From Candidatus Methanoperedens sp. (GTDB taxonomy: Archaea > Halobacteriota > Methanosarcinia > Methanosarcinales > Methanoperedenaceae), in NCBI GenBank assembly GCA_026552955.1, contig JAPMTS010000005.1, positions 1 to 64,000 on the forward strand: a stretch of DNA of 64,000 nucleotides. Direction: 5' to 3'. Under the pieces are notes generated by a model. That model saw only the letters and a list, made by a program, of their open reading frames with translations. It was not told the origin of the DNA and made no database searches. The position numbers and the translations under genes are program-made. Below, piece after piece: positions 27,840 through 36,406 of the stretch (positions within the stretch are counted from its first letter, which is position 1; every line of letters begins with the position of its first letter).

Positions 27840-29459
27840 ATGCCTGGATTAACTAATATGGACATTCTAAGCCTAGTAAGCGATGCAATTATTTCTATTA
27901 CAGATGAAGATATTATATTCTTCTGGAATCGAAGTGCACAAAACTTATTCGGGTGGAAAGAGAATGAAGTCATCGGAAAGAAACTTTCGGCACTGGCTGT
28001 TCCTCCTGAGCGACTGGCTGAAAAAGCAAAACTCGAAGACGAAGTAAAATCGGGAAAAATTATAACTGGAATTGAAACGGCCTGGTTAACAAAAAATGGC
28101 AATCCTGCTAATTTGATTTTGTCTCTCATCCTGGCACGGGATAAGGACCAGAATATTATTGGTAGTTCATATATAATTAATAATAATAATGAAACAAAGC
28201 CTGCTGGAGAGGCATTGATAGAAAGCGAAATGCGATTGCATGCTATGATGCAGTCATCAACCGACGCCTTCATCATTGCAGATAAAGATGGAACTATAAT
28301 TTCTACAACCGGGGTTGCCCAAAATATACTCCAGTATACAGAACAAGATCTTAAAGGTAAGCCGCTTAGTGTAATTATTCCGAAAAGGTACAAAGCATCT
28401 CATGAGATCGGGGTGCAGCGTATGATTGCGACTGGAAAGGCCAATATTATCGGTAAGAAAGTTGGACTATTCGGGGTCCGAAAAGATGGGAGCGAATTTC
28501 CCCTTGAACTTTCTCTAAATGTATGGAATTCGGGCAAAAAGATATTTTTTAGCGCAATGATTGGCGAGATAAAAATTGCAACTATAAAAAGGAACACATC
28601 TTTTCTTTCCAATTTTAAGAAAACAGGGGAGAAACCAAGAAAAAACAGCTTAATTTTCTCAGAAGATACTTACCCTGATGAGCCTGAAACAGTAGCTTCC
28701 CGCTTATCAAGAATCACCATGGATTCTTCTTTTATCAAATACCGCAGGAAAGCTGAAGAACTGCAGTCTGAAAATACCCGTATTGCACTTGCATACAAAG
28801 CAGAATCAGAATTTCTTGCAACTATAAGCCGTGAGTTCAGGGACCCTTTGGGTTCTATAATCGGTTTTTGTGAACTCCTTAAGCGTAAGACTCATGGAGA
28901 TCTCGAAAAAAAACAGGAACAATATATTGATACGATCCACAAAAGCGGAAAATCCCTGATTACTCTTATCGATAAATTTGAATTAAAGAGAACAGGCGCT
29001 GAAAAAATACATCTCGTAATGGGGAAGATCTTTGTTATTGAGATAATAAATGAAACATTTAATCTCTTGAAAGAAAAAGCCCTGGAACATAACGTGGAAT
29101 TAACAAAAGATATTGCCACCTCTTTTAATCTGATAAATGCGGATAAGAAATTTTTGAATTTGATATTTTTCAACCTTATGGGAAATGCTATAGATTTCAG
29201 TTCGGGTGGAAGTGTACATATAACCGCGAAGGAAGAAAATACTATGGCCCGTTTCTCGGTCAGGGGAAGCGGATGGGGGGATATTCCCAAAAAGATCGAT
29301 GATTATAGTGTCGTCCTGGATAAAGAAAATATTCCTGAATTCGTAATCTCGAAAAAACTTGTTCAGATGCATGGAGGCAAAATATTCTCGGAAAGGAAAG
29401 ATGGAGATTTGCTAATTACATTCATAATGCCGATAGAAGTGAAAAAAAGAGGTATATAG
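27840..29459 (+). CDS. PAS-PAS pseudo-histidine kinase (degenerate)
   Basis: 539 residues, cytoplasmic. Two PAS domains (about 5-110 and 125-250), a linker, a DHp-like domain (about 315-385) and a CA-like domain. The phosphoacceptor motif SHELRTPLNS of its neighbours reads SREFRDPLGS here: the His is Arg331. The ATP site is also degraded. The N-box keeps NLMGNA, but the G1 box VDTGIGI reads VRGSGWG without its Asp, and the F and G2 boxes are gone. The frame is intact, so this is not simple decay. It leads an operon with a receiver and two intact kinases; TAG and the next ATG abut. Confidence 0.85.
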   Translation: MPGLTNMDILSLVSDAIISITDEDIIFFWNRSAQNLFGWKENEVIGKKLSALAVPPERLAEKAKLEDEVKSGKIITGIETAWLTKNGNPANLILSLILARDKDQNIIGSSYIINNNNETKPAGEALIESEMRLHAMMQSSTDAFIIADKDGTIISTTGVAQNILQYTEQDLKGKPLSVIIPKRYKASHEIGVQRMIATGKANIIGKKVGLFGVRKDGSEFPLELSLNVWNSGKKIFFSAMIGEIKIATIKRNTSFLSNFKKTGEKPRKNSLIFSEDTYPDEPETVASRLSRITMDSSFIKYRRKAEELQSENTRIALAYKAESEFLATISREFRDPLGSIIGFCELLKRKTHGDLEKKQEQYIDTIHKSGKSLITLIDKFELKRTGAEKIHLVMGKIFVIEIINETFNLLKEKALEHNVELTKDIATSFNLINADKKFLNLIFFNLMGNAIDFSSGGSVHITAKEENTMARFSVRGSGWGDIPKKIDDYSVVLDKENIPEFVISKKLVQMHGGKIFSERKDGDLLITFIMPIEVKKRGI

Positions 29460-29822
29460 ATGACAAAAGTACTTGTGGTTGAAGACAGCCCTTTTAACAT
29501 GGAACTGGTACTTGAAGTACTGGATGACATGGGTTTCATAGCCGCCGGGGTAACAAACGGTGCGGATGCGATAAAGAATACAGAGAATGAGGTTTATGAC
29601 CTGATCCTGATGGATATAGAACTTCCGGGAATGGATGGGGTTGTGATTCAAAAAATACTTAAAAATAATATAAAATATAAAAATATTCCAATAATAGCTT
29701 TAACCGCTTATGCCATGAAAGGGGATAAAGAACGATTCATTGCGGAAGGTTTTGATGATTACATATCAAAGCCAATAAACATGGACGATTTCACACACAG
29801 ATTGGAGAAATACAGGAAGTAG
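29460..29822 (+). CDS. Stand-alone response regulator receiver (CheY/DivK-like)
   Basis: 120 residues, a single receiver domain with no output domain. All key residues are present: Glu8-Asp9 acidic pair, phosphoacceptor Asp52 (LMDIELPG), Thr82 (LTAYAM) and Lys104 (SKP). It begins directly after the stop of the pseudokinase and ends 1 nt before the next kinase. It can be phosphorylated by the downstream kinases and could use the pseudokinase as a dock or phosphatase partner (inference). Confidence 0.93.
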   Translation: MTKVLVVEDSPFNMELVLEVLDDMGFIAAGVTNGADAIKNTENEVYDLILMDIELPGMDGVVIQKILKNNIKYKNIPIIALTAYAMKGDKERFIAEGFDDYISKPINMDDFTHRLEKYRK

Positions 29823-29823
29823 C

Positions 29824-31722
29824 ATGAAACATATTATGAAACTGTCGGCAATAGTTCTTTCAGTATTCATAATAGAATTTTTCATAGAAAGATCAATAGA
29901 TATATTCTCAACAGATCCAGTATCTTTTGAAAGGACTATTGAAATTTTATCTGAATTTTTTTCGATTTTTGTGGCATTTTCGATTTTTTCAATGACCTGG
30001 CATGCCTATTCGAATAGCAAGGATAATCATTCACTTTTCCTTGGGGCAGCTTTTTCTGTAATAGGGCTTACCACTCTTTTCCATTTGCTCTCTTATCCTT
30101 TCATGCCGGATTTCGTAACATCGAATTCTCTCAATAAGGCAGATTTTTTCTTTATTGAATCAAGGATATTGCTTTCACTATCATTCCTTACAAGTTCATA
30201 TATTTATAAAGATACCGTTTCCATCAAGAGATTTTTTTTGATTCCCCTGATCATAGTAACTTCTGTCATATCCATCTTCGTTTCCCTATCAGAACCTATT
30301 TTTCCGGTTAGTTCTTTCCGGTTAGTTGATCCTGCTGGGACAGTATTGATTTTTTTTATCAGTGTTATTTTATTGTTCTCGACCTACCGATACATAATAC
30401 GATTACGGGAAACTGGACAAAATAACCTGGAGCTTTTGATATATGGTATGATTATCCTGATCTTTAGTAATATAGTTTATCGCTCTTATGAATTATCTGC
30501 ACATTTCTTGATAATTATTGGCTTCTTTTTCATATATATGTCACTTTATAAATCATCGGTGGAATTACCTTATTCAAAACTGGCTCTTGCAGAGGATCGT
30601 TTCCATTCGTTGCGGCAATCCATAAACGATGCAATGATTTCAATTGATATGAATGGGAAGATCATTTTCTGGAACAACGGTTCGCAGAAAATGTTCGGAT
30701 ATAGAGAAAATGAAGTGATGGGAAAAGATATCACAATTCTTATGCCTGAGCGTTACAGGGAATTTCATAAAGAGGGAATGTCGCGGTTGTTATCAAAGAG
30801 GGATCCTGATATCATTGAAAAAACAATCGAAATGCATGGCTTGAGGAAAGATGGCAGTGAATTCCCCCTTGAGCTTTCTCTTTCTACATGGAAGGATGTG
30901 GAAAGCAGATTTTTTGGCAGTATCATAAGGGATATCACCGAACGAAAACATATCGAGGAAATTCACATTGAAAATGAGCGCCTCATATACGCAAATAAGG
31001 CTAAATCTGATTTCCTCACTATAATGAGTCATGAACTTCGCACCCCTTTGAACTCTATTATAGGTTTTTCGGAGCTCCTTAAGAAAAAAAAGAACGCCAG
31101 TTTGACCGTAAAACAGGAACGCTATGTTGATAATGTCCTTACGAATGGCATAAATTTATTGTCTCTTATCGATGATATCCTTGACCTTAGCTTTATTGAA
31201 GCAGGTAAGATCAAAATTAATAAAGAAACCATGCCGGTTCAAAAAACAATACATGAAATCATTAACCTGGTGGAGTATAAAGCACTTGAACAGAAGGTTA
31301 TTCTGAAAGCTGAATGTGATCCAGAACTTGAAACAGTTGAAGCTGACATCCAGAGAATCAAACAGATACTTCTCAATCTCCTCAATAATGCTGTGAAATT
31401 CAGCAAAAAAGAAGGAGGAATAGTGACCATCATAACGAAAAAAGAAGACAACAAGGCACTTTTTTCTATTGTTGATACGGGCATAGGAATAAAGGATGAG
31501 GACCTGGTTAAATTATTCAATACTTTTTCGCAGGTGGATTCAGGAAGCAGCAGGAAATATGGCGGTACCGGTCTTGGGCTTGTGATCTCAAAACATCTGG
31601 CCCAGCTTCATGGTGGGCAGATCGTGGTAAAAAGTAAATTAGGGGAAGGAAGCGCGTTTACTCTTATTTTGCCTATCAATCAAAACAAAATGACAACGTC
31701 ACAAAAAGCACTTGAGATGTGA
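29824..31722 (+). CDS. Membrane histidine kinase with MASE3-like sensor and PAS domain
   Basis: 632 residues. About seven membrane helices in residues 1-245 match the MASE3 sensor module, with FSIFSMTWHAYSNSKDN and an LGAAFSVIGLTTLFHLLSY-like helix. A PAS domain (about 258-375) ends in SIIRDITERKHIEE. HisKA carries His403 in SHELRTPLNS. The CA domain has the N-box NLLNNAVKF, G1 VDTGIGI and G2 GGTGLGL. Complete and probably active. Its last codons overlap the next gene by 4 nt. Confidence 0.92.
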   Translation: MKHIMKLSAIVLSVFIIEFFIERSIDIFSTDPVSFERTIEILSEFFSIFVAFSIFSMTWHAYSNSKDNHSLFLGAAFSVIGLTTLFHLLSYPFMPDFVTSNSLNKADFFFIESRILLSLSFLTSSYIYKDTVSIKRFFLIPLIIVTSVISIFVSLSEPIFPVSSFRLVDPAGTVLIFFISVILLFSTYRYIIRLRETGQNNLELLIYGMIILIFSNIVYRSYELSAHFLIIIGFFFIYMSLYKSSVELPYSKLALAEDRFHSLRQSINDAMISIDMNGKIIFWNNGSQKMFGYRENEVMGKDITILMPERYREFHKEGMSRLLSKRDPDIIEKTIEMHGLRKDGSEFPLELSLSTWKDVESRFFGSIIRDITERKHIEEIHIENERLIYANKAKSDFLTIMSHELRTPLNSIIGFSELLKKKKNASLTVKQERYVDNVLTNGINLLSLIDDILDLSFIEAGKIKINKETMPVQKTIHEIINLVEYKALEQKVILKAECDPELETVEADIQRIKQILLNLLNNAVKFSKKEGGIVTIITKKEDNKALFSIVDTGIGIKDEDLVKLFNTFSQVDSGSSRKYGGTGLGLVISKHLAQLHGGQIVVKSKLGEGSAFTLILPINQNKMTTSQKALEM

Positions 31723-33983
31723 AAAGAATGATATTGCGTAATAAGTCTCTTATCGTTATCGGTTTTACACTTCTTTGCCTGATTTTGTTTTTTTTATCAG
31801 CATCATCAACCATCATGACAGGCGGTTTTTTACAAATTGAGCAACAGCAAGTAATCAGGAATGTTGATCGTGCCGCAATGTCAATATCTGATGACATATC
31901 GGGCCTAAACGGGGAAATTGAAGACTGGGCATTATGGGATGATACCTATGAATTCATCGATAATGCCGATCCAGATTATATAGAAAAGAACATCCCTGAT
32001 ACAACTTTCATTGAAATAAAGCTGAATTTGATCCTTTATGTCAATTCTTCAGGAGGCATAGTATACGGGAAGGCATTTGATATTCAAAATAGAACTGAAT
32101 TGCCCATCCCACAGAGTTTTCAGGATATTTCTCCCGGCAGCATCTTTCTGAGACAAATTGATGAAAAAAGCAGCTTAAAAGGGCTCATATTAATGCCTCA
32201 AGGACCAATGTTGATAGTTTCAAGACCTATCATGGATACGGAAAGAAAAAAACCGATTCGCGGTTCATTGATCTGGGGAAGATACCTCAATGATAAGGAA
32301 ATTGAGCGCATTGCTAAGATAAACCAAATTTCGCTGGTCGTGCACCGTCTGGATAAAGGGCATCAGCCTGATAATCTTGCCGCGATCCAAAGCAGGTTAT
32401 CAGATGAAAATCCTTTTGTTACTGTGCCAATTGATGAAGATTCGATCACTGGATACACTATTTTCAAAGACATATATGGAACACCAGCGCTTCTTATGGA
32501 AGTTATGTTACCAAGGGATATATACAAACAAAGCAAGCTCGCTGAACGCTATTTATTCATTTCATTGATCATTGTAGGTATCATCATAGGCGGACTGTCG
32601 CTTTTGCTCCTTGATAAATTTGTCCTGTCCAGATTGTACCTCCTTAGTTCTGACATTCATAGAATTGGAGAAAGCGGAGAACTCTCCGATAGGGTGACAA
32701 CGCAAGGGAAGGATGAATTATCAAGTGTGGCAAACGCCATCAATAAGATGCTTGAGGCTCTTGAGCGTTCCCAGGAAGAAAAGCGTATTGTTGAAGAAGA
32801 ATTAGTAAAGCACCGCAACCACCTTGAAGAACTTGTAGAAGAAAGAACATCTGAACTAAAGAGAAGCAGTGAACAACTGAAGAACTCAGAAGAAAAATAT
32901 CGTTCACTCGTGGAATCCACTGAAGATTCCATATATATGGTGGACAGGGATTGCAGATACCTGTTCATAAATAATAAACATATCAAGAGATTAGGAATTG
33001 AGGATTACAGAGACAGGATGTATAATGAATTCCATTCACAGGAAGCGTCAAAGCGATTTATTGAGTGCGTAAATGATGTTTTTGAAACTGGAGAACCCAA
33101 GCATGTAGAATATGAATATAATGGGAGATGGTTCAACCAGACCTTAAGCCCTGTGAAAAACGAAACAGGCAATGTAACTACTGTAACGGTGGTTTCATCT
33201 GATATAACCGGGCGCAAGAAAGCAGAAGAGATAAGGATTGATAATGAACGCCTGGCATATATAAATAAGGCAAAATCGGATTTCCTGTCGAGTATGAGTC
33301 ATGAACTTCGAACTCCTCTTAATGCCATAATAGGTTTCTCGGAACTGCTACAGAAAAAAGGAAAGGGTACTTTCAATGATAAAATGGAGCATTACGTGGA
33401 TATCATTATTACAAGCAGTAAATTCCTTCTCAATCTTATCAATGACATACTTGACTTAAGTAAAATCGAAGCGGGAAAGATAGAGCTTGTATATGACAAA
33501 ATGCCTTTACATGCAACTCTCTATGAGACCCTTCTCCTGATCAAGGAAAAGGCGGATTTACATAACATTTTAATTGAGAAAGAATTCGATCCAAGGCTTT
33601 CTTTGATCGATGCGGACACACAAAGATTCAAACAGGTCGTTTTCAATCTCTTGAGCAATGCAGTGAAGTTCAGCGCGAAAGAAGGAGGAATAATTAAAAT
33701 CTCTACAACAAAAGAGGGCGATATGGCAAAGATCTCTTTTTCGGATACAGGTATCGGGATCAAAGAAGAAGATATCGGAAAGTTATTCAATGCTTTCGAG
33801 CAGGTTGATTCTGGAATTTCCAGGATATATGGAGGCACAGGACTTGGATTAGTAATATCAAAGAAGTTCATTGAGCTTCACGGTGGTACAATCTGGGCCA
33901 CCAGTAAATATGGTGAAGGCACAACATTCACCTTTGTTCTACCTATAATGAAAGAAAAAATTACAAAGAATAGAAAATGTTAG
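31719..33983 (+). CDS. Membrane histidine kinase with CHASE4, HAMP and PAS domains
   Basis: 754 residues. A first membrane helix (about 8-30), an extracellular CHASE4 domain with the hallmark WALWDDTYEFI, and a second helix (about 275-297). Then HAMP, a coiled coil, PAS (about 390-505), HisKA with His528 in SHELRTPLNA, and an intact CA domain (NLLSNAVKF, DTGIGI, GGTGLGL). The start is a GTG in a GTGA overlap with the previous kinase; an ATG three codons later is the alternative. The external ligand is unknown. Confidence 0.92.
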   Translation: MKRMILRNKSLIVIGFTLLCLILFFLSASSTIMTGGFLQIEQQQVIRNVDRAAMSISDDISGLNGEIEDWALWDDTYEFIDNADPDYIEKNIPDTTFIEIKLNLILYVNSSGGIVYGKAFDIQNRTELPIPQSFQDISPGSIFLRQIDEKSSLKGLILMPQGPMLIVSRPIMDTERKKPIRGSLIWGRYLNDKEIERIAKINQISLVVHRLDKGHQPDNLAAIQSRLSDENPFVTVPIDEDSITGYTIFKDIYGTPALLMEVMLPRDIYKQSKLAERYLFISLIIVGIIIGGLSLLLLDKFVLSRLYLLSSDIHRIGESGELSDRVTTQGKDELSSVANAINKMLEALERSQEEKRIVEEELVKHRNHLEELVEERTSELKRSSEQLKNSEEKYRSLVESTEDSIYMVDRDCRYLFINNKHIKRLGIEDYRDRMYNEFHSQEASKRFIECVNDVFETGEPKHVEYEYNGRWFNQTLSPVKNETGNVTTVTVVSSDITGRKKAEEIRIDNERLAYINKAKSDFLSSMSHELRTPLNAIIGFSELLQKKGKGTFNDKMEHYVDIIITSSKFLLNLINDILDLSKIEAGKIELVYDKMPLHATLYETLLLIKEKADLHNILIEKEFDPRLSLIDADTQRFKQVVFNLLSNAVKFSAKEGGIIKISTTKEGDMAKISFSDTGIGIKEEDIGKLFNAFEQVDSGISRIYGGTGLGLVISKKFIELHGGTIWATSKYGEGTTFTFVLPIMKEKITKNRKC

Positions 33984-34056
33984 GATACGGATTTCATGGA
34001 TGCGTGTGGAAAAGTTAAAGTCTTCCTGAAATGAGCAATCTGAACTTTTGTTTGTA

Positions 34057-34130
34057 CGGGCTGGGAGGGATTTGAACCCACGGCCGTCGGATTAAGAGTC
34101 CGACGCTCTGCCTGTCTAAGCTACCAGCCC
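34057..34130 (-). tRNA. tRNA-Lys (anticodon CTT)
   Basis: 74 nt on the minus strand. Acceptor GGGCTGG pairs with CCAGCCC, discriminator G, no encoded CCA. The anticodon stem TCGGA/TCCGA holds the loop CTCTTAA, reading AAG codons. The T-loop is TTCAAAT. The T-stem GTGGG/CCCTC has a T-T mismatch at the second pair. The TATATATTAAC sequence 23-35 nt upstream is shared, facing away, with the JAMM gene promoter. Confidence 0.95.
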
Positions 34131-34189
34131 AAGACTTCCCTCTAATAATGCTAAGTTAATATATACGTTTCGCACAATCAGGATATAAC

Positions 34190-34594
34190 ATGAAAATCGC
34201 ACGAGAAACCTTACAATTCATTCTGGAAGTATGCAAATCATCCGCCCCCCTTGAATTCGCAGGAATGCTCTCTGCCCGGGGGGATATCATTACGGAAGTC
34301 GTTGTAGTCCCTGGCACGGAGTCCAGCGATGAAAGCGCAGTGATGGAGTTATTCATGCTTCCCAACATACATACCATAGGGTCGGTGCACAGCCATCCCT
34401 CCGGGAATATTACCCCATCCGGCGCTGATCTTGAACTTTTCAGTCAGAAGGGGATCGTCCATATTATCGTAGGCGCACCCTTTGATTCCAGAAGCTGGAA
34501 ATGCTATGATAAAGACGGGGTGCAGGTCAAACTCGAAGTGGTAGATTATAAGTTCAAAGAAGAAAATGACTTTGTACTGGATGAAGAATTATGA
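34190..34594 (+). CDS. JAMM/MPN+ metallopeptidase
   Basis: 134 residues, a minimal MPN+ domain. The zinc and catalytic residues of the JAMM motif are complete: Glu22 (LEFAG), His67 and His69 (VHSHPSG), Ser77 and Asp80 (TPSGADL). Archaeal members of this family remove ubiquitin-like SAMP proteins or act in sulphur transfer. Its last four bases are shared (ATGA) with the next gene, pointing to coupled translation. A TATATA element lies about 30 nt upstream. Confidence 0.9.
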   Translation: MKIARETLQFILEVCKSSAPLEFAGMLSARGDIITEVVVVPGTESSDESAVMELFMLPNIHTIGSVHSHPSGNITPSGADLELFSQKGIVHIIVGAPFDSRSWKCYDKDGVQVKLEVVDYKFKEENDFVLDEEL

Positions 34595-35097
34595 AACTGG
34601 AAGATATTATCAAACAAATTGCACATGTAAGTAAAGCTGAGATAAAAAAGATCGCACCCGCAGACTGTGATGAGATCAAATACCTGATATTGGAATCAAA
34701 ACCCGGAAGCATATATGAGAAAATGGTACTCGGCTACCTTACATCGATATGCGCAGAATGCATGTACCCGAGGATATTTCACCTCTTTCGCAATGACCTT
34801 GATTATATCGGGTTTGAACTTGAAAAGGGTGAGATCATTGTTGAGATAGCCGGAATCATGCTGGGAACCTGTATGAAAGGAGGAAAGATCGAAGTAAAGA
34901 AAGCCGGGGATGAAACCGGAAGTTCCATGAACGGCGGGGAGATAATCGCGGATGAAATTAAGAGCATCGGAAATACCATAAAAGGAAAAATAGTTGCAGG
35001 ACAGGTCGGCAAGATCTCAAGAAACCAGGGTGCACAGATTTTTATAAATGGAGTTATATTCAAGCGGAGTTTTCTTGACAGGTTATTGGGGAAATGA
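34591..35097 (+). CDS. Unknown protein with glycine-repeat beta-helix C-terminus
   Basis: 168 residues. The N-terminal 85 residues are mixed alpha/beta with CDEIKYLIL and SICAECMY. From about 85 a repeating pattern of roughly 17-19 residues with paired glycines (GTCMKGGKIEV, SSMNGGEIIA, NTIKGKIVAGQVG) suggests a short right-handed beta-helix, like the C-terminal domains of glutamate synthase or formylmethanofuran dehydrogenase C subunits. I do not know the family. The 4 nt overlap with the JAMM gene suggests that the two work together, possibly as enzyme and substrate or adaptor. Confidence 0.65.
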   Translation: MKLEDIIKQIAHVSKAEIKKIAPADCDEIKYLILESKPGSIYEKMVLGYLTSICAECMYPRIFHLFRNDLDYIGFELEKGEIIVEIAGIMLGTCMKGGKIEVKKAGDETGSSMNGGEIIADEIKSIGNTIKGKIVAGQVGKISRNQGAQIFINGVIFKRSFLDRLLGK

Positions 35098-35224
35098 AAC
35101 TCCCCACGGCTAAAGAAGGAAGATTCCTGTTCATTAACAAAAACATGTTCTGGATGCCGATTAGAGGTTCTTATCCAGGTAAGTGGATCTAAAAGGTTGG
35201 AGTAATAATTATTATCATGATTAT

Positions 35225-35245
35225 TTAAATTTTAATAGATAAATT
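35225..35245 (+). promoter_or_regulatory. TATA-like promoter of the 86-residue protein gene
   Basis: AT-rich TTTAAATTTTAATAGATAAA with a second AAATTTAAATAAG close by, about 110-130 nt before the ATG at 35359. This implies a leader of roughly 80-90 nt, long for this genome. The leader contains a short possible pairing GTGG/CCAC but no riboswitch that I can name. Confidence 0.35.
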
Positions 35246-35358
35246 TAAATAAGAATATAACTCAACTAAGATATGTGTGTAAACTCGTGGCCTATCGGGT
35301 AAAAAAGCCAAAGACCACAGAACATAATAAAAACAGCAAAAAAAAGGAGGAATCAAAT

Positions 35359-35619
35359 ATGGGAATATGGGCATGGATTCAACCGATCGATAGGATATGG
35401 AAGGTAATTTCTGATACTGAAAAAGGAACACTTTACGTTTATAACGAGAAGAGTGAATTGATCATGGAACAAAAAGGATTGACAAAAGCAGAAGTTTCAT
35501 TCATAGAGGATAATTTCCTTCAAATAGTTGCCAAAAATCTTGATGAGGAAAAAATAATCCCCAATCACATCGTTAATGTGGAAAGGCCAGTTCATGAGTA
35601 CAATTACATGTATGCGTGA
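35359..35619 (+). CDS. Unknown 86-residue protein
   Basis: The frame is open from 35275, but GGAGGA eight nt before the ATG at 35359 fixes the start (MGIWAWIQPIDRIWKV). The protein has an aromatic N-terminus, a beta pair (GTLYVYNEKSELIMEQKGL) and a helix ending at NFLQIVAKNL. No cysteines, signal peptide or membrane segment. I do not recognise the family. It stands alone, convergent with the ABC transporter genes. Confidence 0.7.
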   Translation: MGIWAWIQPIDRIWKVISDTEKGTLYVYNEKSELIMEQKGLTKAEVSFIEDNFLQIVAKNLDEEKIIPNHIVNVERPVHEYNYMYA

Positions 35620-35647
35620 GTGTTTTTTCTGGTAAAAACGATTGTCA

Positions 35648-36406
35648 TTATCCGGGTTTTGATGCAATTTTTATCTCACTGACAAGTGATTTCAAAACCC
35701 TGTCCCTAATTATATTGGCTTCAGGGCCTGTCCGTATCCTTGGGCGCGTTAATTTAACATCGAATATCTCTTTAATTTTACCCGGGCGGGCTGACATGAT
35801 AAGGACCTTATCTCCCAGGTAAACGGCTTCGTCCACGCTGTGAGTTACAAAAAGCACACTTACGTGTTCCTTTTCCCAGATTCTTAATAATTCACTCTGC
35901 ATGAGATTTCTTGTCTGGGCATCAAGCGCGCCGAAAGGTTCATCCATCAATAGCAGCTTCGGGTTGTTGGCATAAGCCCTTGCGATACCGACTCTTTGTT
36001 TCATGCCCCCTGACAATTCATCAGGGTAATGGTTTTCAAACCCGCTCAAGCCTACGAGATCTATATAATGCTTTGATATTTTTTCACATTCCAAACTGGT
36101 CTTTCCCTTTACCTCAGGTCCGAATTCGATATTCTCTTTCACGGTCCTCCAGGGGAAAAGGGCATATTCCTGGAAGACAAAACCACATTCTTTATTGACC
36201 CCTGATATTTTCTTGCCGTCCAGGCATAACAAGCCACTATCCGGCTTTTCCAGCCCTGCAGCAAGGCGAAGAACAGTTGTTTTTCCGCATCCGCTGGGGC
36301 CAAGAAGGCACACGAACTCTCCCTCTGCAACTTCAAAATTAACATCTTCAAGTGCGAGAAAATCATTGAATCTCTTGGATACCGAATTTATGACTAATCT
36401 GCCCAT
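35648..36406 (-). CDS. ABC importer ATPase (nitrate/sulfonate/taurine class)
   Basis: 252 residues, full ABC domain: Walker A GPSGCGKTT, Q-loop in GFVFQEYALFPW, signature LSGGMKQRV, Walker B LLMDEPFGALD and the H-loop FVTHSVDEA. Closest in type to SsuB/TauB/NrtD. It overlaps the permease gene by 13 nt and is the last gene of a binding protein-permease-ATPase operon. The substrate cannot be read from sequence; sulfonate, nitrate, taurine or a pyrimidine precursor are options for the class. Confidence 0.93.
   Translation of the reverse strand: MGRLVINSVSKRFNDFLALEDVNFEVAEGEFVCLLGPSGCGKTTVLRLAAGLEKPDSGLLCLDGKKISGVNKECGFVFQEYALFPWRTVKENIEFGPEVKGKTSLECEKISKHYIDLVGLSGFENHYPDELSGGMKQRVGIARAYANNPKLLLMDEPFGALDAQTRNLMQSELLRIWEKEHVSVLFVTHSVDEAVYLGDKVLIMSARPGKIKEIFDVKLTRPRIRTGPEANIIRDRVLKSLVSEIKIASKPG

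Noticed and set aside
35098-35358. Riboswitch in the leader of the 86-residue protein
   Set aside because: Only a short GTGG/CCAC pairing is visible; no known riboswitch core or conserved loop could be recognised.
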